Origin: Siphonodentalium dalli | Lineage: Eukaryota > Mollusca > Scaphopoda > Gadilida > Siphonodentaliidae | Direction of reading: 5' to 3' | Assembly (NCBI GenBank): GCA_032622095.1 | Contig: CP136062.1 | Span: 6,014,001 to 6,078,000 of the forward strand | Length of the DNA stretch: 64,000 nucleotides | Part shown: one piece after another, positions 24,319-36,286 of the stretch | How positions within the stretch are numbered: the stretch's first letter is position 1 | Layout: every line of letters begins with the position of its first letter | Position numbers and translations under genes: made by a program | The notes under the pieces: generated by a model | What the model was told of the DNA's origin: nothing | Databases searched by the model: none | The model's input: only the letters and a program-made list of their open reading frames with translations

Positions 24319-24600
24319 CTATTGTCACGATGTGACCTGTCCAAAACACTTCCCGGACAAAAATTTCCCTAGGTATAAAAATTTCGTGGAAATCCGTCTG
24401 TTTTACCCGATTTGACCTTGAAATGACCATTTTGAAGGTCAATGTCAGGTCGGGGTCACGATTTGACCCGTCCAAAACACTCCCCGGACATAAGTACCCC
24501 TAGGTATAAAATTTCGTGGAATCCGTCTGTTTTACCCGATTTGACCTTGGATTGACCTTTTTGACGGTCAAGTTGGGGGGTCACGATTTGACCAGTCCAA
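24319..24600 (-). repeat. Minisatellite core of the 'TCAAGGTCA' type, two units
   Basis: Two units of about 135-140 bp with CCAAAACACTCCCCGGACA, AAATTTCGTGGAAATCCGTC and GATTTGACCTTG words, in the opposite orientation to 1347-1958. The ends typical of that family are absent, so this is a core fragment abutting the tandem block at 23500. Confidence 0.7.
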
Positions 24601-24850
24601 AATGCTAAAGGAAATTGTTGACGAATCATGCACACACACACCAAGCCATGGCAATAGTTTAAACTTTACAAAGTAACGTTGAGCTAAAAATGTAATAAAA
24701 TAAACAGATATGTTAAAACAAACTTTGACTGATTTCAACGATATATGTGTCTAGGAACACCTAGATGGGAGATGTCAAATTTGAATGATTTTTAATGAAA
24801 AATATGGCCGCCAACAGCCATCTTGGATTTCACTCTTTGCATCACTAAAT
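24601..24850 (-). repeat. Fragments of the AGCTCAACTT-end element
   Basis: On the minus strand 24601-24690 reads TTTAGCTCAACGTTACTTTG and onward to GCCATGGC and GTCAACAATTTCC, the left end of the element at 3273. A plus-strand piece at about 24785-24850 (GCCGCCAACAGCCATCTTGG) is an internal part. The mixed orientation suggests rearranged remnants. Confidence 0.55.
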
Positions 24851-24895
24851 ATGTTACCATACCCATAATGCTAAATGGAAATTATAATGCATTAA

Positions 24896-25420
24896 TCAGG
24901 TCAGGCACATCCTGAATTCCACTATTATAGTGGTATTCCACTATTATTGTGGTACATGTATATGACCATTACCGTTTTGTTAATTTGATAAAAGAGGGAT
25001 AATCCAAAATCATATTTCACACAAATATTATTCAAAATCAGTGTCGCACTAATTCGGTATCATACATATACAGGTAGTTTGTCCAGGAGAATAAATAATC
25101 ATGACGGCACATGATAAGCAACTCAATTAGCATGCACTTAGTTGAAATGTTATGAAGGAGCGATTGGGTCATCCTGTTATTGTCATTTAGAAAGGCATAT
25201 ACCGGTATTAGTAATATATTATAATATTATTGAATAACAAACCTGCCGCAAAAGAAAGCACAACAAATTTTGACGGAAGTCTGTCCATTCGCTGCGATAT
25301 TGGTAAGAGTGATATTTGGCTGTGCACGGGTATGCGCCATCTTCTATTCCCGACGTAAATAAAGGAAACTTGAATATTGTATAGTCATACCACTATAATA
25401 GTGGAATACAGCTTGACCTG
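24896..25420. mobile_element. TTAA-flanked MITE (about 525 bp)
   Basis: TTAA at 24892-24895 and 25421-25424 flank ends TCAGGTCA and TGACCTG. The inverted repeats continue about 15 bp inward with TCCACTATTATAGTGGTAT, itself a palindrome. TTAA targets are used by piggyBac-type and Kolobok-type transposases. No transposase is present. Confidence 0.7.
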
Positions 25421-25619
25421 TTAATCGTGGAACAATACAGTAACCCATTAAGAAGCTTAGATCCAAATAAAATAAAAGGTCGGCTGACCACAGTGTCCCC
25501 CGACAACGTGGCAAGTCGATACCGCTTTGTTAAAGAAATTTAAAAAAATGTTGAAATGGTCTAAGTCGAAAGGGTTAATAATTCCGTAAAAAAAATATTT
25601 TTCCGTCATCTATATACAT

Positions 25620-26440
25620 ATTCCACATCTCCAATCTGTGGGTAATATTCTCTTAAGTTTCAAATATCTACAATCAAAAATTCAAAACTGTAGGAGGAGT
25701 TGATTACACCATACAGAAAATTATAAAAACATAATTTCAAAGTCGAAAGGCCCATAACTCTGGGAAGAATCATTGGTTCGAACTCAAATTCGAAACTGAC
25801 CTGTATTTTGATATGAACAACCCACAAAAAAAACAGAATTTCCAATTAAACAATCCAAACTTGAGTTATCATCTGTAGAAAAAAGAAGAAAAAATTGAAT
25901 TTTCTAAGTCGAAAAAAGTCCATAACTCAAGTAAAAATCATCGGATCAAACTCAAATTCGAACTCAACCTGTATCTTGATATGATTGATCCACATAAAAC
26001 GGTATTTACAATTAAAGGATCCAAACTTGAGATATCATCCGGAAACCGAAAAAGTGAGAAATTTTCTAAGTAAAAAAACAACCCGATGAACAAACGCATG
26101 CAAACGCAATTTTTTTTAATTTTTGTAGTAGCTAAATAGATGTTGCAAATCAACAACATGTTAGGAACAATATCCCAGAGTTTAAAATCTCTACATTTAA
26201 AAGTGTAGGAGGAGTTGATTACACCATGAAGGTACCCAATCTCATCCAAAAGGCAAAAATGTTCCAAATTTTCTAAGTCGAAAACCCCCCAAAAATATGG
26301 AAAAAATGATATTTTTTATTAGCTATATAGATGTTGCAAATCACCAACATGTTAGAAACAATATCCCAGAGTTTCAAATCTCTACGTTTAAAACTGTAGG
26401 AGGAGTTGATTACACCATGAATGTACCCAATCTCGGACGC
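25620..26440 (-). repeat. Minisatellite block of the 'GAGTTATGGCC' type
   Basis: Read on the minus strand, units of about 180-190 bp contain TTATGGGCCTTTCGACTT, GAATTTGAGTTCGAACC and GGATGATATCTCAAGTTTGG words. Two later units (about 26133-26235 and 26325-26425) share GTAGGAGGAGTTGATTACAC and ATGTTGCAAATCA, and a third, weaker one lies at 25690. Two repeat types are therefore interleaved. Short open frames here follow the repeats. Confidence 0.65.
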
Positions 26441-26689
26441 ACGGACACACATTTTGCCCCTTATGTGTCTACAAACTTAAGTGGCTAGAAAAAATGGTGT
26501 TACCTATGAGACTACTTGTTTTTACGTGGCTTCAAAGGGGGTTCTCACGAAATGCTACTTGTGAGGCTGCAAATCAAGTGTCAATGTATTCTGTGACTTA
26601 CGGTTGGCGCATGTGAAGTAGTCAGCAGATTGTATTTTTTCAACCCTTCATTCACAATTTAGAGAGTTCATTAAGAAATAAAGCGTGAT

Positions 26690-27042
26690 TAAGAAAAATA
26701 TTGTATATTTGTAAATAAGGTTGCTAATGTGGCTAGCCACTTAAGCCGTCCGTCCGTGTCCATAGAACACTGGTTGGACATCCATATTGATGGACAAATT
26801 GTTTCAATTTATTAAAGACAATTTTTTCAAGTGACTTTCTCAGGCCACTTAGATCACATTTCAGCTGTCAAATGAGGTTGCTTATGTGACTAGCCACATA
26901 AGCAATCATTTGAGTCCAAATGGTATTTGAGTGGCTTCGAAGACACACAAGTGGCATTTTGTGGGAACACACGGAACCACGGACGGACGGACGGACGAGG
27001 GTCATTTCTATAGTCCTCCGACGGAACGTCGGGGGACAACAA
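26690..27042. repeat. End module with a GTCC/GGAC hairpin
   Basis: TGTGGCTAGCCACTTAAGC at about 26730 and TGTGACTAGCCACATAAGC at about 26886 are related short palindromes. The block ends with a CGGACGGACGGACG run and the hairpin GTCCTCCGACG..CGTCGGGGGAC at 27012-27036, the same type of end seen at 15169 and 14649. Confidence 0.55.
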
Positions 27043-29014
27043 AATGATACATGTACATGTATGGCACCGTTCAGTATATGCATTCAATTTAATGAAAACA
27101 AATTATACATATCCACATGTACTAGTAGCATGACCCCTGCATATCCAGTGAGATTCAATTTGCATAAGGTTGTAACAAAAATGAGCTTTTGACTCTCGGG
27201 CCACCCACCCACACCGGCATAGCTTCCTGCAAATTTGTTATTACCCCACCCCTCTGGATTCGAAAAAACTTTTTTAAAAGTGTGTTTTCCCAATCCACCC
27301 CTTCCCAGAGTCCCCAGCTGTTGTTCACTTGTGAACTCCTTGGTTTATTCTAAATTATTCACTTACCGGTACATCACACCACCTTTAATCAAGCCCAATT
27401 ACACTACATGTACGGTAGATGTAGTACACTTCTACATTAATGTACATGTGTATATGGTACATTGTAGGCAGTATGTTTAAAGTAAAATACTCACAAAAAG
27501 GCCTTCTTATCGACCCTAATTCTGGGAGGGGGCAATTAGGGGAAATCACACCTATATTTTCCTTAGGCCTTATTTTGAAGTTTGCATGTATGCTGACATT
27601 GCCAGTAAGCCATGTATCTAAGGTACATATACTATGATGACATTAAGGTCATTCTACCATTACATTTGTGGAATTTATAGATTTTTTCGGTGTTGTGTCG
27701 TTCCTAAATTTATCCTCCTCGGCATGTGGGTATAATCATATTTGTCCCACCCCCCCCCCCCCCTCGGAATTTTTTGGATACTACATTCAAAACATATACC
27801 AGTATATAAATTTGATATGTTCCAATCTGGTATGCGCACATAAAACACAAACTAAGTTTATGTAACTTACATGTATATAGAGCTACATGTAGTGACAATT
27901 AAAGTGATGTGAAACACTCTGGTAGGGTGATCAAATATAAATGGAGAAAAATCTTGTTCAAAGAAGTAATTTTTACAATTTTATGGCCAAATTGACAACA
28001 AACACCGTCGTTCTTATATTATTAATTAAATGCAGCGACTCTTGATGGTGAATTCGCTTTCATTAGTTTATCGCTGATAGATGCGTCCCAAATCGACATA
28101 AAAAGTAAATATTTACAACTGAGCGTACATGTAGATCCGACGAGTGGTATGGTCGATTTGCTTCAGATGTTCGGTAATGTTAGTAGTATAGAACATTCCT
28201 CCAGTTGGTATAGTGCCTGGATACTAACTGATCAGTTTCACGCACCCGAATAAGTACATAATACCGGTACACTGTATGTCTTTAAATTTACTCGGATCAA
28301 TGGATGTATCAATGTTACTGCACCAGGACTGGGTACATCACACATGGGGGCAGTACTTTATAAACATGGCCATACGGTATGCTATATGGAGAGTCGTGCA
28401 TGTAGTGCGTGATAGAAGATTAAAGGTCCTGTGGTTTCACACCAGTGATATGTCCTCAAAATATACATGTATAGCAGGCATTTACAAATGTATGTGTCAA
28501 CAGTGCGGATTACTGGTATGTGTTCAAAATACTACTAATTGGTCAGCTTTAATATAATTATTTAGCCGCATGCTTACAGCTAGTTCAATGAGTGCAATTG
28601 AATGGGTCCAGGGCCACCAGGTGGACTGGTCATATGGTTTGGGCCGGTGCATTGGATAAATATTTCAATTAATCATGGTTCTATACATGCGTTTGTGCAA
28701 AAAAAAATTGACACCACAGTTAGAATTGCTATATCTATGTTTATAGAAAAACTTTGGCACCGGGCCAGATACATGTACCTGTTTCTGACGCCCAGAAACA
28801 AAATGTCAACAGAATTATTGTGCTCTGCATTGCGAAAATAGTCCATGCGGGGCGTGTCCACATCACGGGATGTTGTTTTCGCCCTTGCAATGATATGCAT
28901 CCATCCACAGTAGAAATAATTGTACTTGAGTTAGATTAAGTAAAATTTGTTATGTTTATGCAGAAATGCTAATTTGAGGAGTGTTAATAAGTGTAACATA
29001 CATGTACATGTATG
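27043..29014. other. No recognisable gene
   Basis: AT-rich sequence with ACATGTA and ACCGGTA words and a C run near 27749. Short open frames are unremarkable. I found no paired repeats. Confidence 0.45.
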
Positions 29015-29017
29015 TAA

Positions 29018-30440
29018 GGCCAAAAGGAAGAATACCTGAGTTTAGGGTAACATGAGTGAAAAAAAATAGGGGCGGGCGGGCAGTACTTTATTTTATTTTA
29101 TTTTTTCATTTTATTTTTCACGGGGAATAGTATTTAAGTATTCGTGCCTTCTAATCGTCTGCCAGTGATAGTGTCACTCATATAAAGCTTGAGCGAGACA
29201 TTGTCACACTAATCAATGTCATGGTAGCTTTAATCAGTTTAATGGTGTTACAGAAGTTCAATGACATGTATACAGCATGATATTAAATGATATTATACAA
29301 TGTATATAGAATATTCAATAAGTGTCTAGTGTTGGAAATTAAACAGTTTATGTTCACGCTGAAGCTCGGATATTACAGGCCAAATCCTACGAGAGGACAT
29401 ATTACTGTTCAATTTCCCACACAAGACACTTATGATATTTGGTTTATCCGACTCAAATACTAAGAAATTTTGCGAAATATTCAACTCAGAAGGTAAATTT
29501 AACAAGAGTTCCTCCATTGGAAATGGCACATACCGTACATGCGGCAACGCCAACGTGACGTACATAACATAATCAATATGCAAAGCGGTGGTGGCATTCA
29601 CACATGTAAAACAAAGTAAGCTCCAAGAACAATATATGTGCATTGATTACTCTATTCAGATCATTGCGCCACAGAAGATGTTAATTCATCGGGTCCGGCT
29701 TTTTGTAGAACTAATGAATATTTAATGAGAAATAGTTCTACTAGGAAAAGATTAAGTTCTACCAGGCACATAACACTCCTACCGGGTACATACAGACTCA
29801 TGTTACGTCAGGCTTATAAGTCTCATACTTTGAGCTTTGGGTCGATTTCAAAAGTGTCAGAATTATTTTTAATCTGACATTTTATTACTATGTCCTTTTC
29901 TGTAAGTTCAGAATCCGTGTGGTACCGGTTCACGCACGACAACATGTCTGTGCTATAGTTAACAGGCACCATGATGTTTCTATTCTGATTCATATGAACG
30001 CATTTGTGAAGTTTAATAGCTAAAACGCAGGATCTATCCGCACACGGAAGTGTTTCCGCCATATTCAATCGCCATGATTGTGCAATCGGAAAAATATCCG
30101 GGTTACTTTCGATTTGCTAGTTAATACATATTCCGGCCCAAGTATCGCGTGTTTTCTGGTTTCCGCTTTCGAGAAATCGGCGAGGTTTGCCGAACAATGA
30201 CAAGGGAATACGAATATACTACAACAACAATGGCGGCACTTCCGTTTTTCGTGAATTGACGATATTTGCAAGGAAATGGTTCACTTGTTTAAGCTAATTC
30301 GGTAGTCGCGAATTCCTAATTACAAAAAAATAAAATGAAGTCGGAGGAAATTTTTGAAAAATGATAAAATGGAATTTGGTGGCAGGTTTTGAGTACGGGC
30401 GGGCGGGTTAACCTAAACACAGGTATTCTTCGTGTTGGCC
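29018..30440. mobile_element. Second PIF/Harbinger-like element (1423 bp)
   Basis: The left end GGCCAAAAGGAAGAATACCT and the right end, reverse complemented GGCCAACACGAAGAATACCT, form inverted repeats of about 34 bp, ending near GGGTAAC/GGTTAAC. TAA is duplicated at 29015-29017 and 30441-30443. The inner left part has GGGCGGGCGGGCAGTAC and a TTTTATTTTATTTTTTCATT tract shared with 4254-5026, so the two elements are relatives. The interior contains three short minus-strand open frames (68-105 codons) that I do not recognise as a transposase, so it is probably non-autonomous. Confidence 0.82.
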
Positions 30441-31541
30441 TAAGACAAATCAGCAATGCATATATATTCACATCTATAAATTATACATTTCAATATTAAC
30501 ATCCACGACAAATTTCATGATGATCAGACGAATACTACGACCTGTATGACAGGGGGGGAAACTGCAGACACAGGGTGGAAAAAACTGTTTTCTCCGGTTT
30601 GGGTACCCCCCCCCCCCCCCCCCCAAACAGCAAAAACTGGAGTTTTTTTCCAATGACCAGTTGCCCCCCCCCCCCCCCCAGAAAAATCAAATCTACCCCA
30701 GCCGGACAACCGGAAAAAACTTAGTTTAGATTATTATGACTAAAATGGCCATTGTCTACCAGTAGAACGCAGATTTGTACAAACATGTATATTGGTGATC
30801 GCAACGCTTTGTATGCACTTTGAAAAATGACAACTAGTCATTACCTCGACTTTGAAAAAGATGCAAATGAGATGAATGAGATACCAGCATATAACTGTTT
30901 TCTGATACCATTGGAGGAGAAATTGTTTAATACATGGGATAGTTCTGCATTAAAAATTAATTATTTGCCAGATAAGCGATCGCAAGGTAGAATTCTGCAT
31001 TCGACTGGTAGACACTGACATAGTCGGTATTACTAAGAAGGTTAATGGGGTCAATATCACATGTAAACCAAAACAGTGGTTATCCAAAATTGTTTTATTG
31101 TTTTAGGTGGATTGTACTACTCTGACATGTATATATGATTTGGATATTAAGGACAATTTAATGTTAATCCATATTCTATAAAATGAGAGAAAATTGAAGT
31201 TGTGAGTCTGAAAGTACATATTTGGAAAAAAATTACATGCAAATTTTTTCCGACAACCCCCCTTTACGTGTAAATTTTTGACGCAAAGGTACCCCCCCCC
31301 CCCCACCCCCCGGTACGTTGTGTCCGGCAGTTTTTTCTGCCCCCCCCCCTGAGTATGACAGACAAAACACGATACCGGTACGTACATGTAGTCAATTTCA
31401 ACAAGACATACCCTGCTAGACAAAACAAGTGTCCACTTACCGTAGGAAGTTTGAGCTCAATCTGTACACGCGTTTTGGATTCTATGAAGTACACACATAT
31501 ATACACACATATATACAAAGTCTCAAAATATATAGTATAGA
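30441..31541. other. Poly(C)-rich anonymous region
   Basis: Long C runs at about 30607-30624, 30663-30679 and 31289-31312 sit in sequence with AAAAACTG and TTTTTTCC words. CCCTGCTAGACAAAACAAGT near 31410 matches the terminal repeat of the element at 34289-34684, so a remnant of that family is present. No gene is visible. Confidence 0.5.
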
Positions 31542-33431
31542 CTAGCCGATGAGCCCGACGTTGTCCGGGCTATTCAAAAACCAAATTTCAAGTCGATAGC
31601 TCCACCCGTTTCCGAGATCTGGTCTGCGCATGCGCGAAGCTGGCGTCGCACGGGCTCGGCGACCCGATAAAATTTGTATCCGGGGCAAGATATATTCACA
31701 TACCAAATATCAAATCGATTGCTCCACCCGTTTCCGAGATCTCGCCTGCGCATGCGCGAAGCTGGCGTCGCACGGGCTCGGGGATCCGATACAATTTGTA
31801 TCCGGGGCAAGATACATTCAAATACCAAATTTCAAGTCGATAGCTCCACCCGTTTCCGAGATCTCGTCTGCGCATGCGCGAAGCGGACGCCGCACGGGCT
31901 CGCCAATACGATAACGTCCACCGCCTGGTCAAACTACACACACGTACCAAGTTTGGTCCCGATAAAATTCGTATCCCGGGCAAGATACATTCACATACCA
32001 AATTTCAAGTCGATAGCTCTACCCGTTTCCGAGATCTGGTCTGCGCATGCGCGAGCAGCCCGACGTTGTCCGGGCTATTAAAAAACAAAATTTCAAGTCG
32101 ATAGCTCTACCCGTTTCCGAGATCTGGTCTGCGCATGCGCGAAGCTGGCGTCGCACGGGCTCGGCAACCCGATAAAATTCGTATCCGGGGCAATATACAT
32201 TCACATACCAAATTTCAAGTCGATAGCTCCACCAGTTTCCGAGATATCGTCTGCTCATGCGCGAAGCGGGCGCCGCACGGGCTCGCCAATACGACAACGT
32301 CCACCGCCTGGTCAAACTACACACACGTACCAAGTTCGGTCCCGATCGGTCGAGAATCGTAGATTTGTATAAATGACAAACATACAGACAAACAGACAGA
32401 GGTCTTCAAAATATATATGAGACTAGCCGATGAGCCCGACGTTGTCCGGGCTATTCAAAAACCAAATTTCAAGTCGATAGCTCCACCCGTTTCCGAGATC
32501 TGGTCTGCGCACGCGCGAAGCTCCACCCGTTTCCGAGATCTCGTCTGCGCATGCGCGAAGCTGGCGTCGCACGGACTCGGCAACCCGATAAAATTTGTAT
32601 CCGGGGCAAGATACATTCACATACCAAATTTCAAGTCGATAGCTCCACCCGTTTCCGAGATATCGTCTGCTCATGCGCGAAGCGGGCGCCGCACGGGCTC
32701 GCCAATACGACAACGTCCACCGCCTGGTCAAACTACACACACGTACCAAGTTCGGTCCCGATCGGTCGAGAATCGTAGATTTGTATAAATGACAAACATA
32801 CAGACAAACAGACAGAGGTCTTCAAAATATATATGAGACTAGCCGATGAGCCCGACGTTGTCCGGGCTATTCAAAAACCAAATTTCAAGTCGATAGCTCC
32901 ACCCGTTTCCGAGATCTGGTCTGCGCACGCGCGAAGCTCCACCCGTTTCCGAGATCTCGTCTGCGCATGCGCGAAGCTGGCGTCGCACGGACTCGGCAAC
33001 CCGATAAAATTTGTATCCGGGGCAAGATACATTCACATACCAAATTTCAAGTCGATAGCTCTACCCGTCTCCGAGATCTCGTCTGCGCATGCGCGAAGCT
33101 CCACCCGTTTACGAGATCTCGTCTGCGCATGCGCGAAGCTGGCGTCGCACGGACTCGGCGACCCGATAAAATTCGCATCCGGGGCAAGATACATTCACAT
33201 ACCAAATTTCAAGTCGATAGCTCCACCCGTTTCCGAGATCTCGTCTGCGCATGCGCGAAGCGGGCGCCGCACGGGCTCGCCAATACAACAACGTCCACCG
33301 CCTGGTCAAACTACACACACGTACCAAGTTTCGTCCCGATCGGTCGTGAATTGTAGATTTGTATAAATGACAAACATACAGACAAACATACAGACAAACA
33401 AACAGACAGAGGTCTTCAAAATATATATGAG
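31542..33431 (+). mobile_element. Head-to-tail array of three CTAG-start elements
   Basis: Three elements begin CTAGCCGATGAGCCCGACGT (about 31542, 32422, 32838), and each ends with ACAGACAGAGGTCTTCAAAA then ATATATGAG. Their lengths, about 880, 416 and 595 bp, differ by the number of internal units. Units of roughly 100-125 bp contain CAAATTTCAAGTCGATAGCT, CCACCCGTTTCCGAGATCT and GCGCATGCGCGAAGC. The copies at 32422 and 32838 are almost identical over their first 200 bp, so the array grew recently. Open frames on both strands up to 177 codons follow the repeat period and are not genes. Confidence 0.75.
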
Positions 33432-33721
33432 ATAGACAATGCATTGGCACAGGATTTTTGCAAAATTTCAAGAAGCCCCAGTCATGAAAGGTTTAAAATA
33501 TTTCTCACTGGACACTTGATTAGGCAAATAAAGGCTCTATATCAACTGTATATTGATGATTTGCATTGCATGTTGTTGAATTATAATAGAAGATTTCCTT
33601 CAAAATATAGAAAATTCAGCTTTAATAAAACTATCCACTTGCAATTTGGGGACATTTAGGCCACCAGAGTTTGGGCGCCCAAACCTGTAACAGGTATCAA
33701 AAGAGGCCTGGATCCTTCCCT

Positions 33722-34104
33722 GCATTCGTAGCCAGCTTTTTAAATCGATCACAAATGTAGCCAGCTTTTCTACGGCGATCACAATTGTAGCCAGTTTTTT
33801 CATATTCATGCGAGCCTCAATGAACAAGATTAGGTTAGTCTCATTTTTCTGAGTTCATGAATGAAAAACAACATAAATTTTAATTTGATATTAGTTCATC
33901 TAATAACCTGAGGTTTCCGATCAATGTCGTTAGATGCTCGAATTATATTCCAATATAAGTTCATAAACGAAGTCAGTTTTGGAGCATGACGTCGATATTT
34001 TAGTCACGAATGCGATGACGTCATATTTCGCGCCATATAAAGCATGGAATTAGAAAAGCTGGCTACGAATGTGATCGATTTAAAAAGCTGGCTACGAATG
34101 TGAC
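33722..34104. mobile_element. Foldback MITE with duplicated arms
   Basis: Left arm 33722-33769 and right arm 34054-34104 are inverted repeats of about 48 bp. Each arm carries two tandem copies of ATTCGTAGCCAGCTTTT, separated by TAAATCGATCACA. The centre is AT-rich with a TGACGTCAT word. Flanking duplications are unclear. Confidence 0.75.
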
Positions 34105-34288
34105 CGAAGCCTTGTGACAATGACCCCATCGGCCTCATTTTGTCTATCATAGGCTAGCCTGATTGAGCACATTTTTAATGTAATTTTAATGATTTACACA
34201 TCTATATTTGGCATAACAGTACCACGAGTTAACTGTTTTTTTGTAGATGGGATAGTGGCACACACAACTAATGAACGTCAATTCTATG

Positions 34289-34684
34289 CACTTTTTCGTG
34301 GTATACCCCGCTGGACAAAAACAAATCTCCATTGGCACCGTGGTGTATTTGCCGTTCAACTGCAGTTGAGCACCGTGGCCGAACGGCAAGTACCGGTACA
34401 CTGCGACCAAACGGCAAGTTACATGTAACTGCGACCGAAAGGAAACTACCCTCGCGGTCAAATGGCATGTACATCGTGGTTAGATTTCTGGTTTGTCTTG
34501 TCTTTTTTCAGTTTGATGAAAGTACACTGTGGCAACTACACCATGCCGACTGGCAATTACCCCCGGCCCAACTGTAGTTAGGCGGTGAAGCTGCAGTGTA
34601 GTTGCATTTCGGCCTCGGTGGCAACGCTAACTGCACCGCAGTTAAGTGGACACTTGTCTTGTCCAGCAGGGTACCAGAAAGTGG
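34289..34684. mobile_element. Inverted-repeat element (about 395 bp)
   Basis: The ends are CACTTTTTCGTGGTATACCC..GCTGGACAA on the left and, reverse complemented, CACTTTCTGGTACCCTGCTG..GACAAG on the right. The interior is rich in GGCCGAACGGCAAG and AACTGCAGTT words. Remnants lie near 31410 and 10626. The superfamily is not determined. Confidence 0.65.
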
Positions 34685-35334
34685 TAGACATGTAATTGAC
34701 ATTAAAAATGAAGCTCAATCAGGCTACTGTATCATCCAACTATAAAAGACAAAACGAGCTACATAGCCTGTTCTAGACGTGTGCACGACTTGGCGAAGTT
34801 AGGAGTCTTAATTTTCAACACACAGTTGCTTCGATCAACGTATTTAGAGCTTTTAGAAGTTTTAGTATCGCAATGATATTTGTGCATACCGGTAGACAAT
34901 TTTGTTTTTATTATTATTGTCACCTAGTCGGCACTGACGGCACAGTATGGGATTAGATACGATGGCGCCTAATGGCATACCGATCTATTTCATCCGATTT
35001 TGCGAGAATCCATACAATATTTCACGAGAATACAGGGTAAATTGCGAAAATATTTACGAGAATCTAGATTTGGATTCTCGCCGAAATATTATAAAGCACT
35101 GCGGTTTATGTTTTCAAAATGAGAGATAATTCTAAGATGCCAGTTATTTCTTTAAGTATCACTTTTACGAAATAACGGCCATGTCTAAAGAGTTACTCAA
35201 AACTGCGATGACACATGGCTTATTTTATACGTGATACTGGTACTGTATGTGCATAGAAACGGGAGCTCTTAGAAGGGGTCCGACTAGTAGTCGATTACCG
35301 TACAGGTCTCTGAATTTGCAGTTATTTTGTGTCG
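34685..35334. other. No recognisable feature
   Basis: AT-rich sequence with GAGAAT words near 35010-35075. No repeat or gene is supported. Confidence 0.45.
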
Positions 35335-35910
35335 TTAGTGAATGTTCAGATGACCATGATACAATCGTAAGTGGCGGCATCGGGGCCTGACAAAATTATG
35401 GATAGTTTATTGATAGATACCGGTACCGGTAGATTGCGGGGTCGTCGTACATGATGATATTATAGGTTATTCGTAAGCATGTAATTGACTACCCTGTGAT
35501 CTTTCCAGCCACTATTTTTACGTACACATGTAACAGAACAAGAGAGAGAAGTGCGGTAGTCGCACCGAAAGTCGGCAGCACCCAGAATCCCAAGCCAGTC
35601 ACACATCCAAGTACTAACCGGCCTCGACGTTGCTTAACTTCGGTGATCACACAAAACTTCTAACGACCGTGACCAAGCAATCTAGACCTCTCGAGCAGAG
35701 AAGTCATCGGCCTTCTACATATACAATGCGACAGCTACACGCACAACTGCGATTACATTGCAAGTGGAAGTACCCAAGGATAAGCGACGATTTTGAATCT
35801 AAAATCAAACAGTGCTTGATATTATTGATATTATTTTTTTACTTGCGATTTTGACATGAGCTACTTCCTACGATGGAAATTCTTCCACTTACGATTGAAT
35901 CATGGTCGCC
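35335..35910 (+). mobile_element. TTA-flanked MITE, copy 1, interrupted by a 5S-like insertion
   Basis: The left end is TTA then GTGAATGTTCAGATGACCAT; the right end is CCACTTACGATTGAATCATG, truncated where copy 2 begins. Compared with copy 2, about 200 bp are inserted after TTTTTACGTACACA, holding the 5S rRNA-like sequence. Confidence 0.75.
35570..35690 (-). pseudogene. 5S rRNA-like sequence
   Basis: On the minus strand the sequence contains GTGATCACCGAAGTTAAGCA, then ACGTCGAGGCCGGTTAGTAC, TTGGATGTGTGACTGGCTTG and GGATTCTGGGTGCTGCCGAC: the internal promoter (box A, intermediate element, box C) and 3' half of 5S rRNA. The 5' third is more diverged. The span is close to the normal 120 nt and is followed by a short T run. 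The 5' divergence and the location inside a MITE favour a dispersed 5S pseudogene or 5S-derived SINE rather than a working gene. Confidence 0.75.
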
Positions 35911-35913
35911 TTA

Positions 35914-36283
35914 GTGTACGTTCAGACGACCATGATTCAATCGTAAGTGGAGGAATCGAGCCCGACGAGATCGTGGATAGTTTGTTCAGACGATTACGAT
36001 GTCGCGTACATTATATAATAGGTTGTTCCTAAAGCATGCGATTGACTACCCTATGGTCATTTCCAACTACGATTTTTACGTACACACGACTGCGATTACG
36101 CCGCAAGTGGAGATAACCAAAAATACGCCACAATTTTGCATCTAAAATCAAACAGATCTTGATATTATTTTATGACTTACGATTTTGATGAGGGCATGCG
36201 CAGTCCAGCTACCAGTTACTTCCTACAGCGGAAATCTGTCCATTTACGATTGTAATTTGTATCATGGTCGGCTGAACGTACAC
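35914..36283 (+). mobile_element. TTA-flanked MITE, copy 2 (intact, 370 bp)
   Basis: The ends GTGTACGTTCAGACGACCAT and, reverse complemented, GTGTACGTTCAGCCGACCAT continue as inverted repeats through CAATCGTAAGTGGA. TTA flanks both ends (35911-35913 and 36284-36286). A 3-bp TTA duplication is compatible with PIF/Harbinger, but the ends lack the usual GGCC. Copy 3 is at 51610-51963. Confidence 0.78.
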
Positions 36284-36286
36284 TTA

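Noticed and set aside
31630-33366. Open frames up to 177 codons on both strands, e.g. with repeated PNFKSIAPPVSEI peptides
   Set aside because: They follow the tandem repeat period, occur on both strands and match no protein family, so they reflect a repeat unit free of stops rather than a gene.
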